From NCBI GenBank assembly GCA_900321265.1, contig ONVJ01000034.1, positions 1 to 20,864 of the forward strand: 20,864 nt of DNA. Direction: 5' to 3'. Position numbers and translations under genes: made by a program. The notes beneath the pieces are model-generated. The model made no database searches. It was not told the origin of the DNA and saw only the letters and a list, made by a program, of their open reading frames with translations. Of this stretch, positions 1-7,005 are shown one piece after another (position 1 is the stretch's first letter; each line of letters starts with the position of its first letter). Source of the stretch: an uncultured Eubacteriales bacterium. GTDB lineage: Bacteria; Bacillota; Clostridia; Oscillospirales; CAG-272.

Positions 1-134
1 CCTGTCCTGGATTTTGCGGCATTCTCCCAGTAGGAAGGCTCGGAGGTATACTGGTCGCAGGCGACGCAGGACCATTTTGTCCCGTCGAAGCGGGAAAAAT
101 CTGGAAGCAGAATATCCGCGGGATAGAGTTTCAT
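1..134 (-). CDS. DUF1015 family protein, N-terminal fragment
   Basis: Reading the minus strand from ATG at 134 gives an open frame that begins MKLYPADILLPDF and continues with CDQYTSEPSYWE, running off the left edge after 44 codons. This opening, with the C-D-Q-Y-T-S-E-P stretch, is what I recall for DUF1015 proteins, large cytoplasmic proteins of unknown biochemical role common in Clostridia. A Shine-Dalgarno site (GAAAGGA, plus positions 141-147) sits 6 nt before the ATG and supports the start. The gene diverges from the ABC exporter at 324. The upstream RNA may fold over the Shine-Dalgarno site (see 141-171). Only the first part is visible, so the family call rests on the N-terminus alone. 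Confidence 0.75.
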   Translation of the reverse strand, partial: MKLYPADILLPDFSRFDGTKWSCVACDQYTSEPSYWENAAKSRT

Positions 135-140
135 ATAAAT

Positions 141-171
141 TCCTTTCGTTCCGGATGTGAAAGGACCGGAA
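141..171 (-). promoter_or_regulatory. possible SD-masking RNA structure ahead of the DUF1015 gene
   Basis: In the minus-strand RNA, TTCCGG (171-166) can pair with CCGGAA (154-149). The loop between them holds TCCTTTC (165-159), the exact complement of the Shine-Dalgarno segment GAAAGGA (147-141). The two pairings compete or could form a strained pseudoknot. Either could limit ribosome access. The complementarity is seen directly; regulation is inference. Confidence 0.3.
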
Positions 172-206
172 TAATATGATCAGGATTGATTAGATCAGAA
201 ATATGT

Positions 207-240
207 TCAAAAAACTGTTGCGCGCGCAACGATTTTGTGA
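207..240. promoter_or_regulatory. 34-bp dyad, probable repressor operator
   Basis: The core GTTGCGCGCGCAAC (217-230) is a perfect 14-bp palindrome. The symmetry extends outward to 207 and 240, with 14 of 17 base pairs matching around the centre at 223/224. The core covers the -35 box of the exporter promoter and the rest fills its spacer, where a bound repressor would block RNA polymerase. No regulator gene is visible in the window, so its family cannot be named. Confidence 0.55.
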
Positions 241-246
241 TATACT
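218..246 (+). promoter_or_regulatory. sigma-A-type promoter of the ABC exporter gene
   Basis: A -35 element TTGCGC (218-223) and a -10 element TATACT (241-246) are separated by exactly 17 bp. The bases TG at 237-238 sit just upstream of the -10 but are not in the strict extended -10 spacing. Transcription should begin near 253, giving a leader of about 70 nt before ATG 324. The dyad at 207-240 overlaps the -35 box and spacer. Confidence 0.6.
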
Positions 247-287
247 ATTAGTGAGAATTATTATTTCAGCCGGAGAGCCGGCCGGAA

Positions 288-323
288 ATGAATGTCAGAC
301 TGTTACGGAATGGATGTGGTTGA
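288..323 (+). CDS. possible 11-codon leader peptide before the ABC exporter
   Basis: An ATG at 288 opens a short frame, MNVRLLRNGCG, whose TGA (321-323) directly abuts the exporter's ATG at 324, in the same frame. A GGAGAG at 272-277 could serve as a distant ribosome site. The exporter's own ATG has only a weak Shine-Dalgarno match, so coupling to a terminating ribosome is possible. A second 11-codon frame starting at 292 ends in an ATGA overlap with the same start. The frames may be chance. Confidence 0.2.
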   Translation: MNVRLLRNGCG

Positions 324-2486
324 ATGAACGGTTGGTACGGAATGGGCGGAGGTCACTACGGGTATGAGCATCAGAAGGTGGCTCCTCCCGAAAACTTCAG
401 GGATCTCTTTCGCTTTCTGAAAGAACTTATGGGAGGCCTTTTCGGAAGGCTGTGGTATATTTTCGTTCTGGTATGGAAGACCGACCCCTTCATACTCTTT
501 CTGATGATGTTCATAGCCGTATTTGACGGCGTTATGCCCCCTATCGGAACGGTAATATCGGCAAACGTCATCAATGAGCTCGGCTATGTCATCAAAGCAA
601 GGGCGGGAGCCGGTGAAGGTTATACACCTGGGGCCTTTATCGGATCGGCTGTCCTTTCGATGCTCATCATACTCTTTGTTTACCGTATAACGAACAGAGT
701 CGTTCAGCGGGTGAGCAACGCGATAATCAGGATAGCCGGAGAGAAGGTCGTAAGGCAGGTCAGGGTCCAGATCATGGACAAGGCGAAGACAGTCGACCTG
801 GCCTCATTCGATAACCCCGTCTTCTATGAGAAGCTTGAGAACGCGAACCGTGAAGCAGGCAACCGGCCGATCTCGACGCTTCAGTCGACCTTCTCGATCA
901 TAAGCACGATAATCCAGGTGATCAGCTATATTGTAATCCTGTCAAAGGTGCCGGGGATGTGGTGGATGTCTGCCGGCATAGTAGCGATCTCGATCCCTTC
1001 GGCAATTATCAATTTCATTTACAGGCGAAAGAATTTTCAGTATGTGAGATCGCGCTCGAGCGACCGCCGGAAGATGAACTACTACTCCGACCTTCTGGTC
1101 AACAAGGATATGGTCAAGGAGATCAGGATATTCGACCTCTCCGACACCTTTATCGCCAGATACAAGGAGGTATTCAAACAGTATTTCAAGGGACTGAAAC
1201 GCCTGATCTACAACGAGACCTTCTGGATGGTCGGCGTTGCGATCCTTTCGGCGGCGGTAAACTGCGTCTTCTACGCAATAATCGCCATGGGAGTATATAA
1301 CGGCAGTTTTGAGATAGGCGACTATTCAAAGTATACCGGATCTCTTACAAATATCGCCACATGCATTACCACGCTGATATCGACTTCCGCGTCGATCTAC
1401 GAGGGTACTCTCTTCATAGACAACCTTATCACCTTTATGAACGAGAAGCAGACGATCGTTCCTGCGGTCTCAAAGCCCGAACGTGTAACGCACGGAATCC
1501 CTCATACGGTTGAATTCAGAAACGTATGCTTCTCCTATCCGGGAACCGACAGAATGGTCATAAAAGACTTCACCTGTACCTTCAGACCTGGTGAGACTGT
1601 CGTCCTGGTAGGACTCAACGGAGCCGGAAAGACAACGCTTATCAAACTGCTGACAAGACTTTACGATCCCACCGAGGGCCAGATTCTGCTTGACGGGATC
1701 GATCTGCGCAACTATGAGGTCAGCGATCTCTACGATATCTTCGGGATCATATTCCAGGATTACGGAAAATACGCCGTGACCGCAAAGGAAAATATCTACT
1801 TCGGAGATATCGACACCGAAGTTGACGACCGAAAGATCGAAGAATCCACAAAGATGGCAAATGCCGAGGACTATATCGCAAAGCTCCCGAAGGGTATCGA
1901 CACTCAGCTGATGAGGATCTTCGATCCGACCGGAATCGAGCTCTCGGGCGGTCAGTGGCAGAAGCTCGCGATCGCCAGAGCCTTCTACCGAGATTCCGAC
2001 ATCATGATCCTTGACGAGCCTACAGCTTCTCTCGACCCGATGGCGGAGCAGGAGATATTCAACCAGTTCGACTCACTCAGAGAAGGCAAAATGACGATCT
2101 TCGTATCGCACCGTCTGTCGAGCGCCGTTATCGCGACAAAGATCATAGTTATGAAGGACGGCATGCTGGTCGAGGAAGGCACGCACCACGAACTAATGGA
2201 GGCCAGGGGCGAATATTATACCCTCTTTACCACACAGGCAAGAAGATATATCGAGGGCGGACGTGAGATCGATCCCGAGGAAGTTTATCATGACGATTAT
2301 GCTCATGATGACCGTCTCGCCGGATCTGACAGTAGCATGAGAAATCATGACCGCCGTCACGAGAGGCCGGACAGAAACGGGATGAATCATGATCGACGTC
2401 ACGAGGGACCCGACAGAAACCGGAGAAACGAACACAGTGAGTCAGATCCTCAGGACAGCTTCCGGGTAACCGACGGCGATCACTAA
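324..2486 (+). CDS. ABC exporter, fused membrane and ATPase domains, His/Arg-rich tail
   Basis: This 720-residue half-transporter has a short Gly/Tyr/His-rich N-terminus (WYGMGGGHYGYEH), a transmembrane domain over roughly residues 45-340, and an ATP-binding domain over about 370-630. The ATPase motifs look intact: Walker A GLNGAGKT (430-437), signature LSGGQ (540-544), Walker B with D564 and catalytic E565, and switch His596. It should work as a homodimer or with an unseen partner, exporting an unknown substrate across the inner membrane. The tail after about residue 640 is hydrophilic and contains two copies of NHDRRHExPDRN. The start lacks a strong Shine-Dalgarno site; an in-frame stop immediately upstream (321-323) rules out extension. 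It stands alone between its own promoter and terminator. Substrate cannot be told from sequence. Confidence 0.88.
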   Translation: MNGWYGMGGGHYGYEHQKVAPPENFRDLFRFLKELMGGLFGRLWYIFVLVWKTDPFILFLMMFIAVFDGVMPPIGTVISANVINELGYVIKARAGAGEGYTPGAFIGSAVLSMLIILFVYRITNRVVQRVSNAIIRIAGEKVVRQVRVQIMDKAKTVDLASFDNPVFYEKLENANREAGNRPISTLQSTFSIISTIIQVISYIVILSKVPGMWWMSAGIVAISIPSAIINFIYRRKNFQYVRSRSSDRRKMNYYSDLLVNKDMVKEIRIFDLSDTFIARYKEVFKQYFKGLKRLIYNETFWMVGVAILSAAVNCVFYAIIAMGVYNGSFEIGDYSKYTGSLTNIATCITTLISTSASIYEGTLFIDNLITFMNEKQTIVPAVSKPERVTHGIPHTVEFRNVCFSYPGTDRMVIKDFTCTFRPGETVVLVGLNGAGKTTLIKLLTRLYDPTEGQILLDGIDLRNYEVSDLYDIFGIIFQDYGKYAVTAKENIYFGDIDTEVDDRKIEESTKMANAEDYIAKLPKGIDTQLMRIFDPTGIELSGGQWQKLAIARAFYRDSDIMILDEPTASLDPMAEQEIFNQFDSLREGKMTIFVSHRLSSAVIATKIIVMKDGMLVEEGTHHELMEARGEYYTLFTTQARRYIEGGREIDPEEVYHDDYAHDDRLAGSDSSMRNHDRRHERPDRNGMNHDRRHEGPDRNRRNEHSESDPQDSFRVTDGDH
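2343..2420 (+). repeat. two tandem 36-nt repeats in the exporter's C-terminal tail
   Basis: Copies at 2343-2378 and 2385-2420 recur at a 42-nt period and encode NHDRRHERPDRN and NHDRRHEGPDRN (residues 674-685 and 688-699). They differ at a handful of bases, several of them silent, which suggests an older duplication kept under protein-level constraint. The His and acidic residues could bind metal, but this is inference. Confidence 0.8.
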
Positions 2487-2502
2487 AGAATACGTCAGAA
2501 GT

Positions 2503-2556
2503 TCGCAGGGGGAAAATTACTCGTCACCGAGTATCAACCCCCTGCGACATTATTTT
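2503..2556 (+). terminator. hairpin terminator after the ABC exporter
   Basis: TCGCAGGGGG (2503-2512) pairs perfectly with CCCCCTGCGA (2538-2547). The loop holds an inner hairpin, ACTCG/CGAGT (2519-2523 with 2528-2532). CATTATTTTC follows, giving a modest U-rich tail for plus-strand transcripts. It lies between convergent genes, but the minus-strand side lacks a U-tract, so it probably acts mainly on the exporter. Confidence 0.65.
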
Positions 2557-2589
2557 CAAATCAGGTAGGACTGTATGTCGGGCTCAGCT

Positions 2590-3237
2590 TTACCGCTGCC
2601 TGTCGGGGCGGTTCTTATCGCTGAAATAGAGCCCGTCTCTGTATTCAGAGGAAAGGATCGAGCAGATCCCTATATCGCAATACCGTTCTTTCAGGTAAAC
2701 CGAGCCCCGAAGAACTCCTTCAAAACTCATTCCCAGCTTTTCCATAACTCTTCGAGACGCGTCGTTTCCGATTACGTATTTAGCCTCGACGCGGTTGAGC
2801 GCTAATCTGCCGAATGCAAATTCAAGGACCGCTCCCGAGGCTTCAGAGGCATATCCTCTTCCCCGGTATACCGGATTGATCACATATCCGATCTCACCGG
2901 TCAAATTGAAAAGGTCAATGGATGTAAATCCGCAGGTGCCGATCATCTTCGGTATCCCGTCATCCGAGGATTTCTTTATTACCGCCCAGTCGTAAAAGCT
3001 TCCGTCGCGGTACCTGCCGCGAATGAACTCAAGCCACCTTCGCGTATATCCTATGTCGGGATGAGCTCTCCAGGGCAGAAATCTTACCACGTCGGGTCTT
3101 GACGCATACTCGAACATATCGGAGGCGTCCGACGGCCTCAGTTCCCTGAGCAACAGCCTTTCGGTGATAAGAACCGGCGGAGGAGAAAAAATCGACGCGA
3201 GCTTCTTTTTTTCTCTCTTTTTTTCTTTTTCGTTCAT
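2590..3237 (-). CDS. GNAT acetyltransferase, RimJ/RimL type
   Basis: The 215-residue product carries the GNAT fold pattern of the RimJ/RimL group, which moves acetyl from acetyl-CoA to protein N-termini or small amines. Visible marks are ITERLLLRELRPSDA near residues 24-38, the acetyl-CoA loop RGRGYA (125-130), and NDASRRVMEKLGM (158-170), typical of this group. The first 12 residues are almost all Lys, Arg and Glu and are coded by A-runs. No clear Shine-Dalgarno site precedes ATG 3237, and no good internal start is available before Met41. It lies 80 nt after the DUF1385 gene on the same strand, so it may be the last gene of that series. The acetylated substrate is unknown. Confidence 0.85.
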   Translation of the reverse strand: MNEKEKKREKKKLASIFSPPPVLITERLLLRELRPSDASDMFEYASRPDVVRFLPWRAHPDIGYTRRWLEFIRGRYRDGSFYDWAVIKKSSDDGIPKMIGTCGFTSIDLFNLTGEIGYVINPVYRGRGYASEASGAVLEFAFGRLALNRVEAKYVIGNDASRRVMEKLGMSFEGVLRGSVYLKERYCDIGICSILSSEYRDGLYFSDKNRPDRQR

Positions 3238-3317
3238 TGTATTTATGAATTACCGGGCGGCAGATCCCGCGGACAAATACCGCAAATCCGGGTCTGCGAT
3301 AATCATCGGGTTCTTCT

Positions 3318-4658
3318 TCAGATTATATCGCTTCCGTCTCCGGGAATGACCTCTTTCACGGCGGCGACCGCACATTCGATCATGCTGTCGTCGGGTTCCT
3401 TCGTCGTGATATGCTGCAGCCAGACACCGGGAGCCGAGATTATTCTAGTAAAGAGATTGTCGTGCCTTCCCGCGATCCTTATGAGCTCGTATCCGAAGCC
3501 TATAATGAGGGGAAGCATGAGCAGACCGATCCCGGTCCTGGCAAGCACGTTGAGAAACTCGTTCGTCTGTACCAGATTGTTCGGAATGAACATTCCGAAA
3601 AAGATAGAAACGAGGACAGAAAGGATAAGGAAGGAGGTTCCGCAACGGGGATGGAACCTCCGCTGAAGCCTGATATTCTCGGTGGTCAGCTCAAGGCCTT
3701 TTTCATAGCAGAAGATGGTCTTGTGCTCTGCTCCGTGGTACATGAATGTGCGCTTTATCTCCTTAAGTTGAGATATAGCGGCCATATAACCAACAAGGAT
3801 TACGATCTTAAGAACGCCGGTAATGAAGGCTCTAAGCAGGCTGTATCCGTAGCCCGATCCGGACAGCGACGGAAAGAGCGCGGTAATGCCGCCGTATATA
3901 AGTTCGGGAAGGAACTTGAAGAGGAAGATCGCGAGAGCAAGTCCGAGAACGACACCGATGATCATGGCTGCGGTGAAGGAGCCCGAACCGCCTTTCCCCT
4001 CAGAGGCCCCGTCCTTCGCATCTTTGACCGCCTGAGTTTCCCCTGCTTCCGCCGATCCGGCAGGCCCGCTCTCAGGCGCGACTTCGGTATCGGTTCCGAT
4101 ATCGTTATCGTCCGGGCCTGTCGATACGCCGTCACCCGCCGGCGCTTTATCCGCGTCGGAAATTGTGCCGTCGCTATCCGGACCTACCGATGTATCAGAT
4201 TGAGGTGAAAGAGACCCGGCAATAACGGGATCTGCCGGCAACACCGTATCGGAAGTATCCTCTGAAGTATCGGCGGAATCACTGTCCTGTGAGAGAACCT
4301 CTGTAGCTGCGGGTGTTTCCGCAGTCCCTGACTGATCGCCGGCATCTGTATCATCCACGCTGTCACTTTCGGATGCTTCCTTTCCGGCGGCTGACTCTTC
4401 GGGGAAAGCGATCTCGACAGAGCGCATGAGAGCCTTGTATCCGGTTATAAGTGAATCGGCAAATGAGAAGACTCCCCTCAGGACGGGGATCTTTTTCAGT
4501 TTCGAAAAGCGGGTTCCGTTCTCCGAGACCTCGAGCTGGATCTTTCCGTCCGGGTCTCTTACCGCGATCGCGGTCTTCACGGGACCTCTCATCATTATTC
4601 CCTCGTTGAGGGCCTGACCTCCTATCGAGGTCTTTATCATTTTGCTTTTATCAGACAT
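3318..4658 (-). CDS. yqhQ: DUF1385 (YqhQ-like) membrane protein with acidic insertion
   Basis: The 446-residue product has the DUF1385 landmarks: GGQALNEGIMMRGP (13-26), YHGAEHKTI (307-315) and HPRCGTSF (336-343), with hydrophobic segments near 229-250, 275-296, 342-358 and 372-392. Family members are membrane proteins of unknown function, usually about 300 residues by my recollection. The extra length is a stretch over residues 86-228, rich in Asp, Ser, Thr, Gly and Ala, placed between the N-terminal conserved block and the first membrane segment; it looks disordered. No strong Shine-Dalgarno site lies close to ATG 4658: AAAGGA sits about 17 nt away, and a second in-frame ATG at 4640 is no better. 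The gene follows the dnaC-like gene by 67 nt. In other Bacillota the family often sits near prmC and prfA, which are not here. Confidence 0.85.
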   Translation of the reverse strand: MSDKSKMIKTSIGGQALNEGIMMRGPVKTAIAVRDPDGKIQLEVSENGTRFSKLKKIPVLRGVFSFADSLITGYKALMRSVEIAFPEESAAGKEASESDSVDDTDAGDQSGTAETPAATEVLSQDSDSADTSEDTSDTVLPADPVIAGSLSPQSDTSVGPDSDGTISDADKAPAGDGVSTGPDDNDIGTDTEVAPESGPAGSAEAGETQAVKDAKDGASEGKGGSGSFTAAMIIGVVLGLALAIFLFKFLPELIYGGITALFPSLSGSGYGYSLLRAFITGVLKIVILVGYMAAISQLKEIKRTFMYHGAEHKTIFCYEKGLELTTENIRLQRRFHPRCGTSFLILSVLVSIFFGMFIPNNLVQTNEFLNVLARTGIGLLMLPLIIGFGYELIRIAGRHDNLFTRIISAPGVWLQHITTKEPDDSMIECAVAAVKEVIPGDGSDII

Positions 4659-4725
4659 CTGGATGAAGACCAGTCCTTTCTTCGACGGCTGAATGTGAAT
4701 TTGTTGTATGATCTTAAATAAGACA

Positions 4726-5703
4726 TTAGACGCGGTCCTGACGGAGGCGTTTCAGCATCCTTATGTCCTTTCCGGTAAACATCAGTGAGATATAACTGCC
4801 GAAGAATCTGCTGACGAGTCTGTCGGAATACCTCGCCGAAAGCTCTTCGTGTGTCAGATTCGTGCTGATAACGGTCGGCAGCGATGAATTGATCCTGCGG
4901 TTGACAAGGTCGTAAAGAATGCTTGTGGTAAATGAATTTGAGATCTCGCTTCCGAGATCGTCGATCACAAGAAGCTCGCAGGTGTAGTATGATTCGACAC
5001 TGTATCCGCTCTCTGTCCCGGTCGAATTATTGAATCTTTCTCTTTCGAAATCGCCGAGGAGCCCGACCGCGCCGGTATAGAGAACGTCGAACCCGCGGTC
5101 GGTGACACGCTTGGCCAGAGCCACCGAAAGATGCGTCTTTCCGAGACCTGTGCCGCCGAATAGAAGAAGTCCGGTACTGTCAGTGGTGAACTTTTCGGCG
5201 TAATCTTTTATGAACAGATAATTTTGGCGCATATTCCGATAATCTTTCTGATCGGCTTTGTAGTAATCAAGATCAAAAGACTCGAAAGTGCAGTTTTTAA
5301 TAAGCTTTGAGATACCTGCCGCTTCATAACTCGCTTCGTTGAGTGCGGCCCGCATACAGGCGCAGATCCTGTTCCCGTAATATCCGGTATCCGAACATAA
5401 ATCGCAGGCGTAGTGAGGATCGGTGTAGTCTGGAGCGAAACCGGCGGACTTAAGCAGTTCCTCGTGCTCGGCGCGAAGGCGGGTAACATCGGCCTTGACG
5501 TCCTCTACAGTCTCATTGCTTCGGTGAAGGGCGATCGCCATGAGTCTGGGACCGGTCCGCTCAAGCTTTTTGTCTGTTTCCGCGAGGCCGGGTATTTGAG
5601 ATTCGGCTTCCGCACGCCTTTTTTCCGCGGAGTTCTCAGCCTCCAGGCGTTTGTTCTCAAATTCTTCCCTTACCTTTTTAAAGACCTGTGGATTGTATGA
5701 CAT
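4726..5703 (-). CDS. dnaC: DnaC/DnaI-like replicative helicase loader ATPase
   Basis: The 325-residue protein is an AAA+ ATPase of the DnaC/DnaI group, which loads the replicative helicase at origins or restart sites. A charged helical N-terminus (1-85) leads to a zinc-finger-like cluster, C100-x2-C103 and C114-x-C116. The ATPase follows: Walker A GGTGLGKT (183-190), Walker B LLVIDD (244-249), sensor Asn282 and candidate arginine fingers R295/R299. I chose ATG 5703 because the opening MSYNPQVFKKVREEFENKR matches the usual family N-terminus and AAAGGAG lies about 12 nt upstream. An in-frame ATG at 5778 with AAAGG 5 nt before it would add 25 residues and cannot be excluded. It is 180 nt downstream of dnaD; together the two should form the DnaD-dependent loading pathway of Bacillota. 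Confidence 0.88.
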   Translation of the reverse strand: MSYNPQVFKKVREEFENKRLEAENSAEKRRAEAESQIPGLAETDKKLERTGPRLMAIALHRSNETVEDVKADVTRLRAEHEELLKSAGFAPDYTDPHYACDLCSDTGYYGNRICACMRAALNEASYEAAGISKLIKNCTFESFDLDYYKADQKDYRNMRQNYLFIKDYAEKFTTDSTGLLLFGGTGLGKTHLSVALAKRVTDRGFDVLYTGAVGLLGDFERERFNNSTGTESGYSVESYYTCELLVIDDLGSEISNSFTTSILYDLVNRRINSSLPTVISTNLTHEELSARYSDRLVSRFFGSYISLMFTGKDIRMLKRLRQDRV

Positions 5704-5883
5704 TATTATAGTTTTCTCCTTTGACTGTATGGAAAAGGCATGCCTGCAGTTCGCAAAGTATCGTTTTTTCGAGGTCATGCGTACCTTTCAGGCTGTTATT
5801 CGGAAAAAACAGAAGAGGCACCGCTCCGATCTCTTGACGGTGTTGCAGGGTAATAATCTTTCTTATGAAGTATAAGATCAGCC

Positions 5884-7005
5884 TCAGGCTCCGCCGTCTG
5901 CCTTGTCGGCGAGCGGGTCATACTTCGGCTTGCCCTGAGACTGCGGAGGCAGTTCCTGATCTGTCGCGAAGGATCTGAGCAGCGAAACCTTGAAGAATTC
6001 TTCAGAATCGAAGGTCTTGGTACCGAAACCGTCTTTTCCTGCCGGTTTCTTTTTTGTTCCCGGCTTCTGATTGGCTTCCCGGGATCTTTTATCGGTTTCA
6101 ATAAACTTTGCCACGTCTGATTCGGACTTGAGTCCTGCCTCGAACCACTTCTGAAGGATCGCGTCGCAATATGGCAAAGACGCCTTGTTGGTTACGTCGA
6201 CGGTGATATTGTATGCCATCGTGATTATTTCAATCCCGAAGCCGTACTTTTCAGACCATGACGAGATATACCTGCTCTCGTTCTCGCTCAGAGCCCTGTT
6301 CATGTCGATACCGAAGAGAGCCCTGACCTTTGTCTCAAGAGTCGCGGTCTTGGCGACTGCCATCAGGTAGGAGTTGAGCTTGTCTTCGTCGCAGATGCCG
6401 GCGTCGCAGAAATTCCCGATGGTAGTGACAAGATACGCGACCGCCTTTTTGTCTTTGAGAGCGTTATGAGAAGCGACAGTAAGGATATATTCGGGTGTGA
6501 GACCGTAATACTGCATTACCGATACTATCCTCATGCTGTCGGTCTGTCCGAAGACCTTTCCGAAGATCTGCTGGCACTCGTCGATCATTTCGGATACAGA
6601 TCTGTCGGAGGATATGATCGAGGCTATCTCCTCGGAGGTGTAATGCGGGACAGTTTCAAGCAGCCTGTCGCGCTTCGGTGCCTGTTTCTGTATATCCTGA
6701 GAAGCCTTTTCAGCCTTCAGAGCGTCTTCCTCATCGTCGATCATCAGTATGCCGGTGCCCCGCCAGTAGCTGAGCGCGGAGGCGACGGTCGCCTCGTCGA
6801 CCGAACAGGATGAGGCGATCGATAAAGTGTCCGCGTCGGTATCCGCCAGAAATGACAGAAGGATCAGTATATCGCTTTTTTTGGCGTTCTTCAGCTTCGG
6901 GAGCACCGAGGACGGAACGCAGAAGACAGATCTGCCGTAATTGACCGACAGTTTTTCCGAAGGCTCTTCGGATGTGATTTCAATATCGTCTGTATTTTTA
7001 TTCAT
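5884..7005 (-). CDS. DnaD-domain primosome protein
   Basis: The 373-residue product has a likely winged-helix N-terminal region (about 25-95) with a DILILLSFLADTDADT stretch, then two DnaD-type helical domains (about 135-210 and 225-300). The second contains YCDAILQKWFEAGLKS, close to the conserved motif of DnaB/DnaD proteins. A basic linker (305-325) and TFDSEEFFKVSL near the C-terminus also fit clostridial DnaD proteins. These proteins remodel DNA and bring the helicase loader during initiation and restart. The frame stays open upstream to 7092, but ATG 7005 is preferred: its ATGA overlaps the tsaD stop (7004-7002), implying translational coupling. The next gene is the DnaC-like loader, which supports the role. 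The paralogue (DnaD or DnaB of Bacillus) cannot be assigned. Confidence 0.87.
   Translation of the reverse strand: MNKNTDDIEITSEEPSEKLSVNYGRSVFCVPSSVLPKLKNAKKSDILILLSFLADTDADTLSIASSCSVDEATVASALSYWRGTGILMIDDEEDALKAEKASQDIQKQAPKRDRLLETVPHYTSEEIASIISSDRSVSEMIDECQQIFGKVFGQTDSMRIVSVMQYYGLTPEYILTVASHNALKDKKAVAYLVTTIGNFCDAGICDEDKLNSYLMAVAKTATLETKVRALFGIDMNRALSENESRYISSWSEKYGFGIEIITMAYNITVDVTNKASLPYCDAILQKWFEAGLKSESDVAKFIETDKRSREANQKPGTKKKPAGKDGFGTKTFDSEEFFKVSLLRSFATDQELPPQSQGKPKYDPLADKADGGA

Noticed and set aside
3260..3297. Hairpin between the DUF1385 and GNAT genes (GCAGA/TCTGC with inner helices)
   Set aside because: The minus-strand stem is broken by bulges and has no U-tract after it, so neither a terminator nor a regulatory role is supported.
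3411..4208. Plus-strand ORF of 265 codons
   Set aside because: It lies antisense inside the DUF1385 gene, which has clear family motifs; the plus frame has none and owes its length to codon bias.
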